Shown here: piece after piece, positions 52,100-62,169 of the stretch
Position numbering within the stretch: the first letter of the stretch is position 1
Layout: every line of letters begins with the position of its first letter
Source: Agarophyton chilense
Lineage: Eukaryota; Rhodophyta; Florideophyceae; Gracilariales; Gracilariaceae
Assembly: GCA_030374765.1 (NCBI GenBank)
Contig: JARGXX010000075.1
Span: forward strand, 1,364,001 to 1,428,000
DNA length: 64,000 nucleotides
Direction of reading: 5' to 3'
Notes under the pieces: generated by a model
Seen by the model: only the letters and a program-made list of their open reading frames with translations
Databases searched by the model: none
What the model was told of the DNA's origin: nothing
Translations under genes and position numbers: made by a program

Positions 52100-53296
52100 T
52101 TGCCCATGAACACTTTCCTGACAACCACGCCCCTCAAAATGTATTCCTTTCTCATCCTACTCTCGATCGGCGCCAGCTTTATCCATTTGACCTGTGCTCA
52201 TCAAGCAATTGCCTATCCATGGCCCATTTCGAACGACGGTGCCTGTCGGGTGGGCAAGTTCAAAAACTGCGCTGGTCCCTGCCCATCCCGCGATCTCCGC
52301 CTGGATCAAACTCCCGATTCGCCATCTATTACAATTCGCCGCGGACAGTCAGTTCTCATAAACATCATGCGCAACAACCACGCTGGTGGCTTTGCAAGAT
52401 GGACTTTGGTTAATGTCAAACACATGTACAATAAAAAGGAGCATGAGAAGGGAGCATTCTACTACACTTGCGGTGACCAGAGGATAACTTACTGCAACTC
52501 TAACAACAAACGGCGTGATTGTAATTACGATGTGAGCAACCGCTACTATCGACATCAAATTCCTGTGCCGGAGATATACGCGGATGGTGTATATGTGCTG
52601 GGATATGCCTGGTACGGAGGCACTCAGGGTCACGGTGAGAGTGGTGATTTTGGAGACTATTACGATTGTATGTATGTTGAAGTAAAGGGTGGGCCAAATA
52701 AGCAATGGCATCAACCAACATTTGATATGGGTCAATCAGCTACAGGAAGCAAAGGACTTTGCAAGACTCGAACAACATGGCTGGGCGACTGCTGGAAAGA
52801 ACCGTGCACACACAGAAAGAAAAGCCGCGCAACTGTTCCGTCGCAGTTTTCTAATGGAAGGAAACCTAATAAGATTTGGAGATCGTCGTTTCAAAAGCCA
52901 TACAAACTTGCCAAACCGGGCAAGACTGCGCCAAATGTATACGGGGTTTCTATCCGTTCAGTGGACAGACCTGGCGAAGTGTACGCAAGCTCACTCTCTG
53001 GGTCCATTAGGACGTTTAAGAGCACGAGTCATATCAGAATCACCGCCACTTGTGATGTGTCTGGATCGGTCCGTCACGTCATTTTTTATAGAAATGGAGT
53101 GCCTGTTCGGAAGGTGGCGCAGGCACCGTACAGCATTGCCGGTGCACTGTGGAGCAGGACGAAAGGGAAGGCCGTTTGGAAGCTCCGCCCATGGACTCCC
53201 CCTGTCTTGGGGAAAGACTTTTACTCGCTTTCTTGTGTGGTTTATGGCAAGGATGGAAGCGTGCAATACGCAAAGATGGATGTGCAACAGTCCTGA
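52100..53296 (+). CDS. Secreted LPMO-like histidine-brace protein with C-terminal Ig-like domain (2)
   Basis: 398 residues, a full-length paralogue of the product of 44568-45752 and roughly 60% identical by eye. Signal cleavage after ...LTCA exposes His34 as residue 1 of HQAIAYPWPISNDGACRVGK. The second brace His is His94 in MRNNHAGGFARWTL, and the aromatic pair in GDYYDCMYVEV is kept. The C-terminal part (ITATCDVSGSVRHVIFYRNG) is again Ig-like. All Cys of the catalytic part seem conserved between paralogues, which argues for selection. The first Met (52100) or Met14 (52139) could start it; Met14 gives a typical signal peptide. No clear TATA box. Enzyme activity and substrate are unproven. 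Confidence 0.82.
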   Translation: MPMNTFLTTTPLKMYSFLILLSIGASFIHLTCAHQAIAYPWPISNDGACRVGKFKNCAGPCPSRDLRLDQTPDSPSITIRRGQSVLINIMRNNHAGGFARWTLVNVKHMYNKKEHEKGAFYYTCGDQRITYCNSNNKRRDCNYDVSNRYYRHQIPVPEIYADGVYVLGYAWYGGTQGHGESGDFGDYYDCMYVEVKGGPNKQWHQPTFDMGQSATGSKGLCKTRTTWLGDCWKEPCTHRKKSRATVPSQFSNGRKPNKIWRSSFQKPYKLAKPGKTAPNVYGVSIRSVDRPGEVYASSLSGSIRTFKSTSHIRITATCDVSGSVRHVIFYRNGVPVRKVAQAPYSIAGALWSRTKGKAVWKLRPWTPPVLGKDFYSLSCVVYGKDGSVQYAKMDVQQS

Positions 53297-53407
53297 ATAG
53301 ATTTGTAACGATTTATGCTTTGGTATGAATAGAGTATGAAGAAGAAAGCAAAGTCATTTTGGTTCCATTCGAAAACAGCTTTCAACAGGACCAATCGGCC
53401 CTCTACT

Positions 53408-53782
53408 TTAGGCATTCTTTTTGAACACAATTTTTTTTCCTTTAGCATATTCATCGAAGGAAGGGGCCACAATTCCCTTTTTCCCAACCCCATCCTCTTG
53501 AGTCAAAACAGAGAAGACCTTTAGAAGCACAAAATATGGCTGGCGTTGATATTCAGGTTTGTGAAAGTCTGAAGTTTGCGAAAAGAATGTCTTTTGAATG
53601 CCATGCTCATTGGTCACATGTTTGGTGCAATTAAATAACCTAAATGTTAAGCCGATGGAGAGTATAGTAATAAACGTATATACCGCTGTAAGCCTACGAC
53701 AGTTTAGATTGAAGTTTTCTTTTTGTTCGTGAGAACTAAAAGGATTCGGGTCGGCTGTGTGCTCTGAACGTGTCGTGTTCAT
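53408..53782 (-). CDS. Small single-pass membrane protein, unidentified
   Basis: 124 residues, convergent with LPMO-like gene 2 and ending 112 bases beyond its stop. It has a polar N-terminus of about 32 residues, one hydrophobic segment (LTAVYTFITILSIGLTF), then a polar tail ending in a basic stretch. This is the layout of a type II membrane protein or the start of a Golgi enzyme such as a glycosyl- or sulfotransferase, but no catalytic domain follows. It could be a truncated gene. No homologue is recognised; the membrane segment is what supports it. Confidence 0.4.
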   Translation of the reverse strand: MNTTRSEHTADPNPFSSHEQKENFNLNCRRLTAVYTFITILSIGLTFRLFNCTKHVTNEHGIQKTFFSQTSDFHKPEYQRQPYFVLLKVFSVLTQEDGVGKKGIVAPSFDEYAKGKKIVFKKNA

Positions 53783-54304
53783 GTTCTGCTTCCGGAAATA
53801 TGGACATTTTACTGAACTCTTGGTGCTTGTATCCGGTAACTAACCCAGCCGTACCTGATGCTCACCTGGAACAAAGTATTGGAAGGTAGTTTTAGAACAT
53901 TCCAACTGCAGCAAACATCACATTGGGATGCAGTCTGCCCGGATTAGCCAGTGATCACCAGAAAACTATCATTCTAGGCAGTTTGTAGGATAGCGCAGAA
54001 AACTGCGAACAGAACTTGCCTTGACAGTTTTGTGACCAATCAGGATCCCAGCTGGAAGATAAAAGGCCAGTGCAGCAGCGCCCGCGTGCTAGATGTCTCG
54101 ATAATCTTAATAAAACTGAACCATTCTACCTTGTACGAATTAGCAGCAACAGTCATTTTTCTGTTTTGACTCTGGTTTTTCCCAATCTCCTGTGCGCGGA
54201 CATCACCTTGACATAACCGTCACAGATGCTTCAATTCACGACCTTAGAGATGACGCCATGTCTTCCGACAACATTTCTTGACACAAAAGTTGAGGACTAA
54301 AGTC
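53783..54304. other. No gene seen
   Basis: Mixed-composition sequence without frames of note. Confidence 0.45.
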
Positions 54305-55180
54305 TTATGCCCCAACATAGATCGCTCCCAGAGTTGCATCATAATCGGCGCGGTCGGTGGAGGCTACAAAGCCAGTACACCGATTGATGTGCTCTTGAAC
54401 TGACTCTAAAAGTCCTTGAATAATGATCATAAGGTCTCTAACGAGCTTGTTTCGGATGGCAGGAGACACAAAATTATGAATAAGACGAGCCTGCAGCTCT
54501 CTCAATCCAAGTACTAACAAATTCACTTCAACCTGCTGCTACTCAAAGGTGTTTAACGTCATTATCAGTGCTAAAAAACACCAGATACGCTCAAATTTGG
54601 AGTTGGAGAGCATTGCTTTCACTTTCACCAGGAGTTCTAATGGATCGTTGATTTTGGTTGCTATAGTTTCTCGGTACAACGGCAGGGTTGGTATCAGATA
54701 GGTCGTTACGCGAGCCTTTATCAATATGCTTGTATGTATTAAAACAACTGAGCAAATCCGGCGTGGTCTTCTTTGTTTACCGCCTCGATAAACGGCATGA
54801 GTTCTTCACGTTTGGCTTTCACCCGATACTAGTTTCCTTTAACCTTTTCGTTTCTGCCCCGGTGAATCCCTCCACGTTGAATCAAGCAATTTTTTAGTAG
54901 TCTTTCTAAAACTACGCCTAAAAAGCAGTCCGAACGTTCATCTCTGCTTCGTGACGACGAAGCAGCGCTCCCATGACCGCGAGAGATGTTCCTGCCATAT
55001 CTGTTGCGCTGTAGAAAGCAGAGTCTGTCAGTCGGTTTAGTGATGCGTTGAAGTGCGAGGGAGGTAGGTACTTGAGTTCAATCATGCCGCCGGCTCTTTT
55101 TTCAGCTTAATGAGTGCCTTGAGAGCTTTTAAGGAGATCTTGCGTGCTATTCTACAACCGGCACTGACCGGCGAGAAGTA
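54305..55180 (-). pseudogene. Unidentified decayed minus-strand coding
   Basis: Frames 54724-54539 and 54526-54305 are in the same phase across a single TAG and read as one helical protein (LRELQARLIHNFVSPAIRNK, RDLMIIIQGLLESVQEHINR). Upstream on the same strand, about 55094-54918, another protein-like piece reads YLPPSHFNASLNRLTDSAFY then LAVMGALLRRHEAEMNV. The family is unknown. It lies downstream of the Rieske pseudogene on the same strand, but I see no match to the C-terminal half of such oxygenases. Confidence 0.4.
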
Positions 55181-55485
55181 CTCTGCTCTCATTTATACGT
55201 TAACGTTTTTGTATAAGTGGTGACTGGATATAGAATGTCGTTCTAAATACTCCGAGGTCTCTAGTCGCTTCATTGTCAGCACCGCACATCTGGTGTAACA
55301 ATCTCAACCAGACAGAATAGCCGATATCTAAGACGAATAGATCCATCAGAATACTCTGCAGTGAATATCTCAATCGTATGAGATTTCAGTACACGAACAG
55401 GAATTAGAGCTGCAAGACCTCGATGTCCGATTTGCCTGTATTATGTTAAATGAATGTGCGAAGAGAAATTTGGCGTTTATAAGTT

Positions 55486-56394
55486 TCATTGTCGAATAGA
55501 TTCAATGTTTACGGGCGAGGGAACCAACAAACTTACATTTGCGGGATCGAGTACATTCTGAATCAAAGTCGGGAAGCAAAGAGGGAGGGTGCGAGAGTAG
55601 GGGCTTTTGATGTACTTTTCCCTCACTTCATCGACAAAAGATGGAAGGGAGTTCGAAGGGGGTTCCGAATTTCCCATCCATGCAAACAGTATACTACTTT
55701 TCACAATGCTCGGCAAAGAAGCGGCGCACAATACATCAGGTGGAGTCCTTTTGCTTTGAGGGATAACCGAACACTCTCCCTTTAAGTTGAATTTCCATCC
55801 GTGGCACCCACATTCGAAGGTCTTGGTCGTTCGGTTTATGCGCTGTTCAAGAGTTAGATGAATGTAACTTTGAAGACGGCATCAAATAGGTGGACGAACG
55901 TACTCCTTCTGAGAGTGTGGAAAATCGACGCGGACATCGATCATGAAACACCGTCCAGCCATGGCTTCCCTCAGCACGCCACACGACGATATCGGTGTCA
56001 GAGTATTTGGACTGCATTTGGCCGTCTTACTTCTAGAATCATCTACTAGAGAAACAGGGTACCATTGGTTAAACCACTCGAATCTGTTGTTCCGCTGCCG
56101 TTTCTCGTCTGCTGTTGGAAAGCTGTTGGAACTCTTCACGGGGATATCCATGACATCATGGTTGTTCTTGATGCATGTCGGAGTTAAAAGGTTCTGGAAA
56201 CGCATTGAGCTGATAGTTGATATTGCCTCAGATGAAGTTGTCTGCCAAACTGGAATGAAAGAAGGTAGAAAGGGTGCAGTTCGGAAGGCAAGGCTTCCTG
56301 GCGGCGTCCTGGAACATCGAGTACTGTTGAAGATGCTTGGATGGTCAGCAGCACGCGTAACAGCACCAGTGGAGAAGGAGAACCCCGCGTGCAT
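55486..56394 (-). pseudogene. Rieske-type oxygenase (PAO/TIC55-like) pseudogene, C-terminus missing
   Basis: On the minus strand the N-terminal part (possible transit peptide) leads to RFEWFNQWYPVSLVDDS, a hallmark of pheophorbide a oxygenase-like proteins. After a frameshift comes IVVWRAEGSHGWTVFHDRCP then RRFSTLSEG, and after another FECGCHGWKFNLKGECSVIP. These are the Rieske ligand pairs CxH and CxxH, with the first His replaced by Arg. The frame 55731-55486 continues with TLPLCFPTLIQNVLDPANV, where the iron-site His of relatives (DPxHxPFxHH) is lost. Family members act in chloroplast pigment metabolism. Frameshifts, lost ligands and the missing C-terminus mark it as dead. Confidence 0.75.
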
Positions 56395-58219
56395 TTTTCG
56401 CTGGGGTTAGAAATTTTTTTCCGGGCGTTCTTCGTAGGTCTCCGCGACTACGAATGAACAGCACCACCTCGTCTGTCGCAGAGACGGGAATGCTTCCAGA
56501 TTGTGCAACATTTCAATCTCCCTGTGACGCTGGACAAACTTAAGATTGGTATCAATCACTGTAGTGTATGTACCCTTCGTCCCTTACCTTTCCTTACAAA
56601 CAATAGAAATGAAAATTTTTAGGAGATGTTGGACCGGGGGGCAATCTCCCCGCTCGGGGCCGATCCTTTCGGGCCTAGAGGCTTACCCCTAGGCCCATGC
56701 CGAGGCTCCCGACCACCGCGACCCAATCTGGTTCTTCTTCTTCTTCGTCCACAGAGATACTCAGAGGAAGCCGGCTTGTTTCACCCGAATTAGGCTAATC
56801 TTAGCGGTCCCCCCGTTGCACCCTATTCTGAGATTTTTCCCCGGTCCATTGTTTGAATTTCTTCCGCTGCTTCTTTCTTCGAACTCGGTGTCTTCCAGTT
56901 GAAATTGAGGCGGTTCTTCCACTCGACCGAGGTGCCACCCCCGGCCGGCCTCAAATATCTACGGATCCAAATTTATAGTTCGCGTACCAAGTCTGGTTGG
57001 CCTTGAGAAAGCTCACTCAGAGAATCTACCTCTGAAAATATTCATAACTTCAAAGCTTAAATTTTTAACTGGAAACTTGCCTCTAAGTGTTTTCGGAAAT
57101 ATAGATGTAATATCTGCGAAAGAGAAATTCAAAAGCCAAATCACCATTTTCATCTTTTTTTATACTTTGGTGAACAAATTTGCGATACAATCGAGGGCCA
57201 TGGGGTCTAGTTTTCCGCCTGTAAAGAAGGAAAAAAGACATTCGCCATTTTTCTGTGTCAGGCAGCTTTTTTTTACTGCAAAACGTCTAAAAATTCCAAG
57301 CTTGAGTTCTCTCCAATTCCATTTTCCTCTTGGCTGACAATTCTGTCAGCCAAGATCAAGGAGAGCAACTCATATCGTTCTTCAAGAACATCGTTTCAAT
57401 TTGCATTGGCCAAGTTTTGTGAAATAGTGGTTTCAATTGCGGGCTCGACTTGTTGACAAGTAAAACCAAACTGAGAAAAAAAGAAAAGGTTATTGAAGGG
57501 GTTGGGGATGAACTTGTGAATTTTTGATATTTGACAAATCATTCGCATCTCTTTGTTCGTTCAAAAAAAAACGATACATTTCACGGTCATGCCAGGTTGT
57601 TTATCATCGGTGTGTGTGTGCAGCCTCCTCTGAGGACCGCTAAAAAAAGCCTTATCGCAGACGCCGAATTTGTTTGGTCGAAGCTATCAACTATTTTACT
57701 GTTGCGGTGTCGAACTGATATGATCTGAAGTACTATTCGTTCTAGCTACTTAGCCTCCAGCCTTCTAGTCGCTGAACCATGAAAAAGTAGTGCTAAACCG
57801 CCCTAGTGCTTCGAGTTGAGCACATTGTAGAAGCAAAACGTCCAATAGAAACAACTGTGCCAAATTGTTCATCTTGAACCGTCAACTGTAACACTGTAGA
57901 CGTTTACGTTTAGTATATAACGTTCATTAGTTTACTTAGGCGTTTTAGTAGTTTAAGCTACACTACTACAAACGTTAGCTATTTTGGATTTATACGTTTA
58001 GGGTCTAGTACGATTCGTTATGTTGTAACAACTTTACAACCCGCCTAACGAACAAACCTACGTACTACTCGAAAGCCTCCAAGTAAATCTCCTGCCTCCA
58101 CTAGCTCTCCCGACTGCCGGGGCAAGCGGAACGTGCAGACAGTACTCTATTATCTCATTTTCAGTGCATTTACGCGCATATGCGCGCCTCACATATGATA
58201 GCAGCTACATTCGTTCCTT
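56395..58219. other. Intergenic; GC-rich block, microsatellite and AT-rich spacer, no gene
   Basis: 56637-56720 is GC-rich with short complementary pairs (GGGCCTAG and CTAGGCCC at 56674-56700). A TTC repeat lies near 56730-56745. 57060-58200 is AT-rich with only short frames. Confidence 0.5.
57328..57355. repeat. Perfect 12-bp hairpin with 4-base loop
   Basis: TCTTGGCTGACA (57328-57339) and TGTCAGCCAAGA (57344-57355) are exact reverse complements around ATTC. The function is unknown. Confidence 0.8.
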
Positions 58220-59000
58220 ACTTACTGTGACTCCAAAAATCGCCTACGTGATTGCACGTTATCGGCATCGGGTCACGATTCCCAGGATTTGCGCAGATGG
58301 TGTTTATGTGTTAGCATGGGCCTGGTATGGCGGCACACAAGGAAATGGTGAGTTCGGTGATTTTGGAGATTACTACGATTGTATGTACATTGACATCAAA
58401 GGTGGACCCTACGAAAAGTATCATCAACCAGCTTTTGAAATGGGCTCTTCCGATACCGGTAGCGCCGGCAAGTGCAAAGCCAGAACAAATTTCTTAGGTG
58501 ATTGTTGGAGAGAACCGTGCACCCATCGTAAGGAGGCTTCTCTAGCTGAACCATGGGAGTTTTCGAATGGTCGCAAACCGGATGCAATCTCAAGTACAGC
58601 TTTCAAAGCACCGTACAGAATCAAGGGGATTCCAAAATCTGCACCGAAGATGATTGGAATCTCTGTGCGTGCTGCTGACGATCCCAATATCGTTTTAGCC
58701 AGTTCAATTACTGGACCAACTGGAACTATTTCCCTCAAGACTAACTCTAGGATCACGTTCACATGTGATGTCTCCGGGGATGTTGATCATGTGATATTCT
58801 ATCGCAATGGCATTCCGATGAGCAAGGCCACATCGGCTCCCTTTAGTATTGCAGGTGTGTACAATACAAATGACGGGCAGTTGAAGTATCACCCTTGGAA
58901 ACAACATATGGACGAAGAAATGTATGCAATGTCTTGTGGGGTTTATGGGAAGGACAACAGCATACAATTTGCAAAGCTTGACGTCGAGCAGCTATTGTAA
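58220..59000 (+). pseudogene. Truncated LPMO-like gene 3 (copy B of the duplication)
   Basis: Matches 44952-45752 nearly base for base but starts at the duplication breakpoint. It lacks the signal peptide, the N-terminal His and the second brace His. A 20-bp deletion after 58258 shifts the frame relative to gene 1. From about 58260 the frame is intact to the stop, with a handful of changes (for example Tyr to Cys in RICADGVYVL and Gly to Ala in LAWAW). Without the copper-site His residues it cannot be an LPMO. The open frame back to 58164 uses non-homologous sequence. Confidence 0.85.
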
Positions 59001-60022
59001 GCCATTCTTTTTAGCCATTCATGAATGAAGGCTTTGTAGAAATATGCTTTGTAGAACGTAGTATTCAAGAACAGAGAAAACTTTAATTTTTGCTTTCAAG
59101 TTCTCTTTCCAATATCATGAGTGGTTCTTCCCGATTTCTTGACGACAGAATAGAGGTCCGGCGTTTTCCACCTTTTGCCTTTCATTTTTCTGTATCTGTC
59201 CACCATGACATGATCCAACAGTGAACACTTCGATGTTGGGCCAGAACCCACGTGTCGAAAGCAGCGTTGGACTTCCAGCAATGATAGTCCAAACATCGTT
59301 TTTACCTCTGCTGCAATTTTTCCTCCTCTTTGTTCTTGTTGACGGCGACATTCATTTCGATATACTATCTTGTCTTGCGCGTGATTCCATAGTTCGCCAA
59401 ACAGCCATTGAGTAGGGCAGAATAGCAGTCTCGCCCCTTTCTAAATATCTAACCGTCTTTCTCTTAGAACCATGTGTGTATCTACAGTACATGATATTTT
59501 GTCGTGTAAGATATTGCAAGGATCTCTGCAATGATGGTCATGTGATCAAGGAACTGCTGCGCAGTATCATAACATTTGAAGAACAAAAGGTCAACTACAG
59601 GTGCAGAAGTATTCCCAGTGACAATGAATTGAATTTTCCACTTTCTCCGAAGTGCGAACCTCTTGATGGAATAGTTGCCTGGGGTCGTCAGCCCAGTACA
59701 TGTTTTTGTCTCGCTGTCATCGATTTCATGTACACATGTTTGATTCTTTCTATACAAAAACAGCTTTGTGTATTAAATGTATGCCACCAAAGCCTGAGAA
59801 CGAGTTCGGATCGATTTCTTTTGGATTATTATTGCCTTGTAGAGAGTTATATCGAAATGCACTTGATTCAAAAACTCGTTCATTCTAAGAGACTAGATCC
59901 TTGTGCTCATTGCGAAGATTTAGAACCAAAGAAACTGTGAATCCGCATTGCTTGTAATTCTTGTATCGGGCTAGAGGAGGAACCAGGTCTGTCTTTGGTC
60001 GTTTTCTCAGCTCATCTGAACG

Positions 60023-60030
60023 TATAAATA
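60023..60030 (+). promoter_or_regulatory. TATA box of VWA gene 2
   Basis: TATAAATA, identical in sequence and spacing to that of VWA gene 1; the promoter was carried along in the duplication. Confidence 0.6.
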
Positions 60031-60134
60031 CTCGGCGCAGGGCCTGGGAGAGATTTCCTGCTTCTTCACTTCTGCATCGAAAATACATTTGCCAACCTTT
60101 GCTTCTGGTCATCGTCTTCTTTACAGTACAAAAA

Positions 60135-61319
60135 ATGACCTTTCTCTTTTCCAGCGCTTTACTAGCTTCCTTGTTCTTCTTTCAAGTTTTTGCGCAGGAA
60201 TCTATTGTCCTGACGGCGAGATGCCCGGCCTTATGCGATCTTCCTGTTGCAGACGCGTTCAGAGAGTGTGCGCCCTTTAGTACCATAGGTTGTACTCTCT
60301 CCCCTTGCGGTACAGGATTCGGATGTTCGTTTCCAGCCCCAGTGGATACTGAAGTCACCGTCACTCCGGGAGAGGAGATTGTGCTTGAGGGCCTCCACGT
60401 CCTTGATCGTTTTAAATTCCAAGTGAATCTGAATTCTTCATTTGCATTGCAAACGGATTTTTACCTCCTCAGCGACGCAACAGGCTCCATGGGCACAGCG
60501 ATTAGTGAAGTGAAAACTCGATTCATCGAAATAGTCAACCTTTACGAAAACCTGACAGATGCGCATTTTGGAATCGGACTTTTCCGCGACGAGGCTGAGC
60601 GTGATTCAGCTCTAGAATTTGGTTTCATGAATGCTCAAAGTCTTACTGGGAATCGGGCTGATGTCTTTACTGCCATTGATTCGCTCGTTGCCCGAGGAGG
60701 TGGAGATGCTGATGAAGCCAATCTTGTTGCTTTAAATAAGGTTGCAACGAACGCTGATATCGGATGGAGGCCAAACTCCCGTAAGATACTAGTATACTTT
60801 GGAGACAATCCAGGTCATGAACCAACTTGTATCGGCGGAGGACCGATTACAAGAGACACCGTTATTGAGAACTTGAAAGCTAAAAATATTACTGTTGTGG
60901 CAGTAAGCTTCGGTACAGGTCTTGACAGATCGCCTCGTCCATTTGAATGTGCATCTGGGAATGCAGGAACTGGGCAGGGAACTGCGATAGCAACCGCCAC
61001 GGGGGGCGTTCTTCTTCCAAACACACAGCAAGCGAAAGTAATTGAAGCCATCGAAAATGCAGTATTAAATTTGAATAGGACATATGATCTTGATTCTTCC
61101 GACTGCGATGGAAAACTGATAACCTCTACCAATCCAGCTTTGCCGATTACTCTTGCTCCTAGAGACTCTCAAGTTGTGGACCAAATCATTGTGATTGAGT
61201 CTGGAGTGTGCACGGGAGGGGCTACTTTCGAGTGCACTCTGAAGTACACTGAAGCTGGAGCAAGCCTTGCTCCCACGAGGCTCAAGTTCTTGGATATTCA
61301 AGGCTGCCCAGAATTCTAA
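60135..61319 (+). CDS. Secreted integrin-beta-like von Willebrand A domain protein (2)
   Basis: 394 residues and differing from the product of 46887-48071 at only two positions that I can see (Gln174 to Arg and Ala266 to Ser). Signal peptide, Cys-rich start, MIDAS motif at Asp114 and the integrin-like GGGDADEANL block are all kept, as is the promoter. Both copies therefore look functional. The close identity means that short reads would not tell the two apart in most positions. Confidence 0.85.
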   Translation: MTFLFSSALLASLFFFQVFAQESIVLTARCPALCDLPVADAFRECAPFSTIGCTLSPCGTGFGCSFPAPVDTEVTVTPGEEIVLEGLHVLDRFKFQVNLNSSFALQTDFYLLSDATGSMGTAISEVKTRFIEIVNLYENLTDAHFGIGLFRDEAERDSALEFGFMNAQSLTGNRADVFTAIDSLVARGGGDADEANLVALNKVATNADIGWRPNSRKILVYFGDNPGHEPTCIGGGPITRDTVIENLKAKNITVVAVSFGTGLDRSPRPFECASGNAGTGQGTAIATATGGVLLPNTQQAKVIEAIENAVLNLNRTYDLDSSDCDGKLITSTNPALPITLAPRDSQVVDQIIVIESGVCTGGATFECTLKYTEAGASLAPTRLKFLDIQGCPEF

Positions 61320-61928
61320 GAAGTTGACTTCCATCTCCACGAGCTCATTGATTGGATATCGTTTTGGTTTCCAGCTGGGCGTGTTGTGTTTGCGAGCTTC
61401 AAATAGTTGCCACGTAGTCGCTCTTTTCAGAGCAATCAATCATTGTTGTCATCTGCGGTTCAATGCTATCAATTGTGGAACTGCGCGCATATGCTGGCGA
61501 ATGCAGGGATTGCAAAGGTGAAGTCTGGTCGTGGTCCTCGTGCTTGTTCTTCGAGGAGGAAGGGCAAGCGTTGTCGTAACCCTTTGCTTATGTATCGCGC
61601 GTATTCTAGCTTTGTAATCGTTAGAGAATTCTATAAAGCTGTTGTGTTGTTTAAAACCGAACGAATACTGCGTAAAACTTGACGAAAACTAAGTAGAGCT
61701 GTAGATACGTAGACTAGCCGAACCTAGCTTAGATATATATATAAGGTTTTGCGTTGCTACTACATTACACTCCTTTTATCAAAGAAGAATAGAAAAGAGA
61801 GTGGCCGTCCTTCTCCAGCTGGGGAGTCGGGATCGGCTCGGCTTTTATAATTCTTCCAAGCGAGAACGGCTGTAGTGCGACACTGGCTGAAGCTTGTGGT
61901 TCCAGCCGAGCGCTTGGCGAGGCGATAC

Positions 61929-62010
61929 CGTGCGGCGTCGTGGCTTAGCGAAGCAAAAACGTGGGGCGTCGTGGCTAAGCGAAGCGACGCCGCGCGGCGT
62001 TGTGCGCACA
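61929..62010 (+). repeat. 31-bp tandem repeat, three units (copy B)
   Basis: Unit starts at 61929, 61960 and 61991, with the same core as the five-unit array at 48703-48857. Confidence 0.8.
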
Positions 62011-62169
62011 CAGTTAGTACTGAAGTGCTATAAAGAAATTTTTTAAATAATATGTACAAATTGAAAGGTATTTCTATCTACATCCCATTAGCCCCATTTT
62101 GAGCTGAAGCTCTATTGGAGTTTCTCTTTTGCGGGACTTACATCACTGCGCTTTCCTCTCTCGCCGTCT

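Larger units (their letters stand above)
58220..62112 (+). repeat. Segmental duplication, copy B (about 3.9 kb)
   Basis: Direct-repeat partner of 44952-48949, offset 13,248 bases over most of its length. Left edge at ACTTACTGTGACTCC, right edge after GCCCCATTTTGAGCTGAAGC. Differences are a 20-bp deletion, about 84 bp fewer in the tandem array, and scattered substitutions. Confidence 0.93.

Noticed and set aside
54305..55180. C-terminal half of the Rieske oxygenase
   Set aside because: The strand and position fit, but the helical sequence shows no block of that family that I can recognise.
55943..56410. 155-residue plus-strand ORF
   Set aside because: It is the antisense shadow of the Rieske pseudogene, whose motifs are on the minus strand.
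58164..58219. N-terminal extension of the third LPMO-like copy as a new start
   Set aside because: It lies outside the duplicated block, is read in a frame that is shifted by the 20-bp deletion, and has no signal peptide or brace His.
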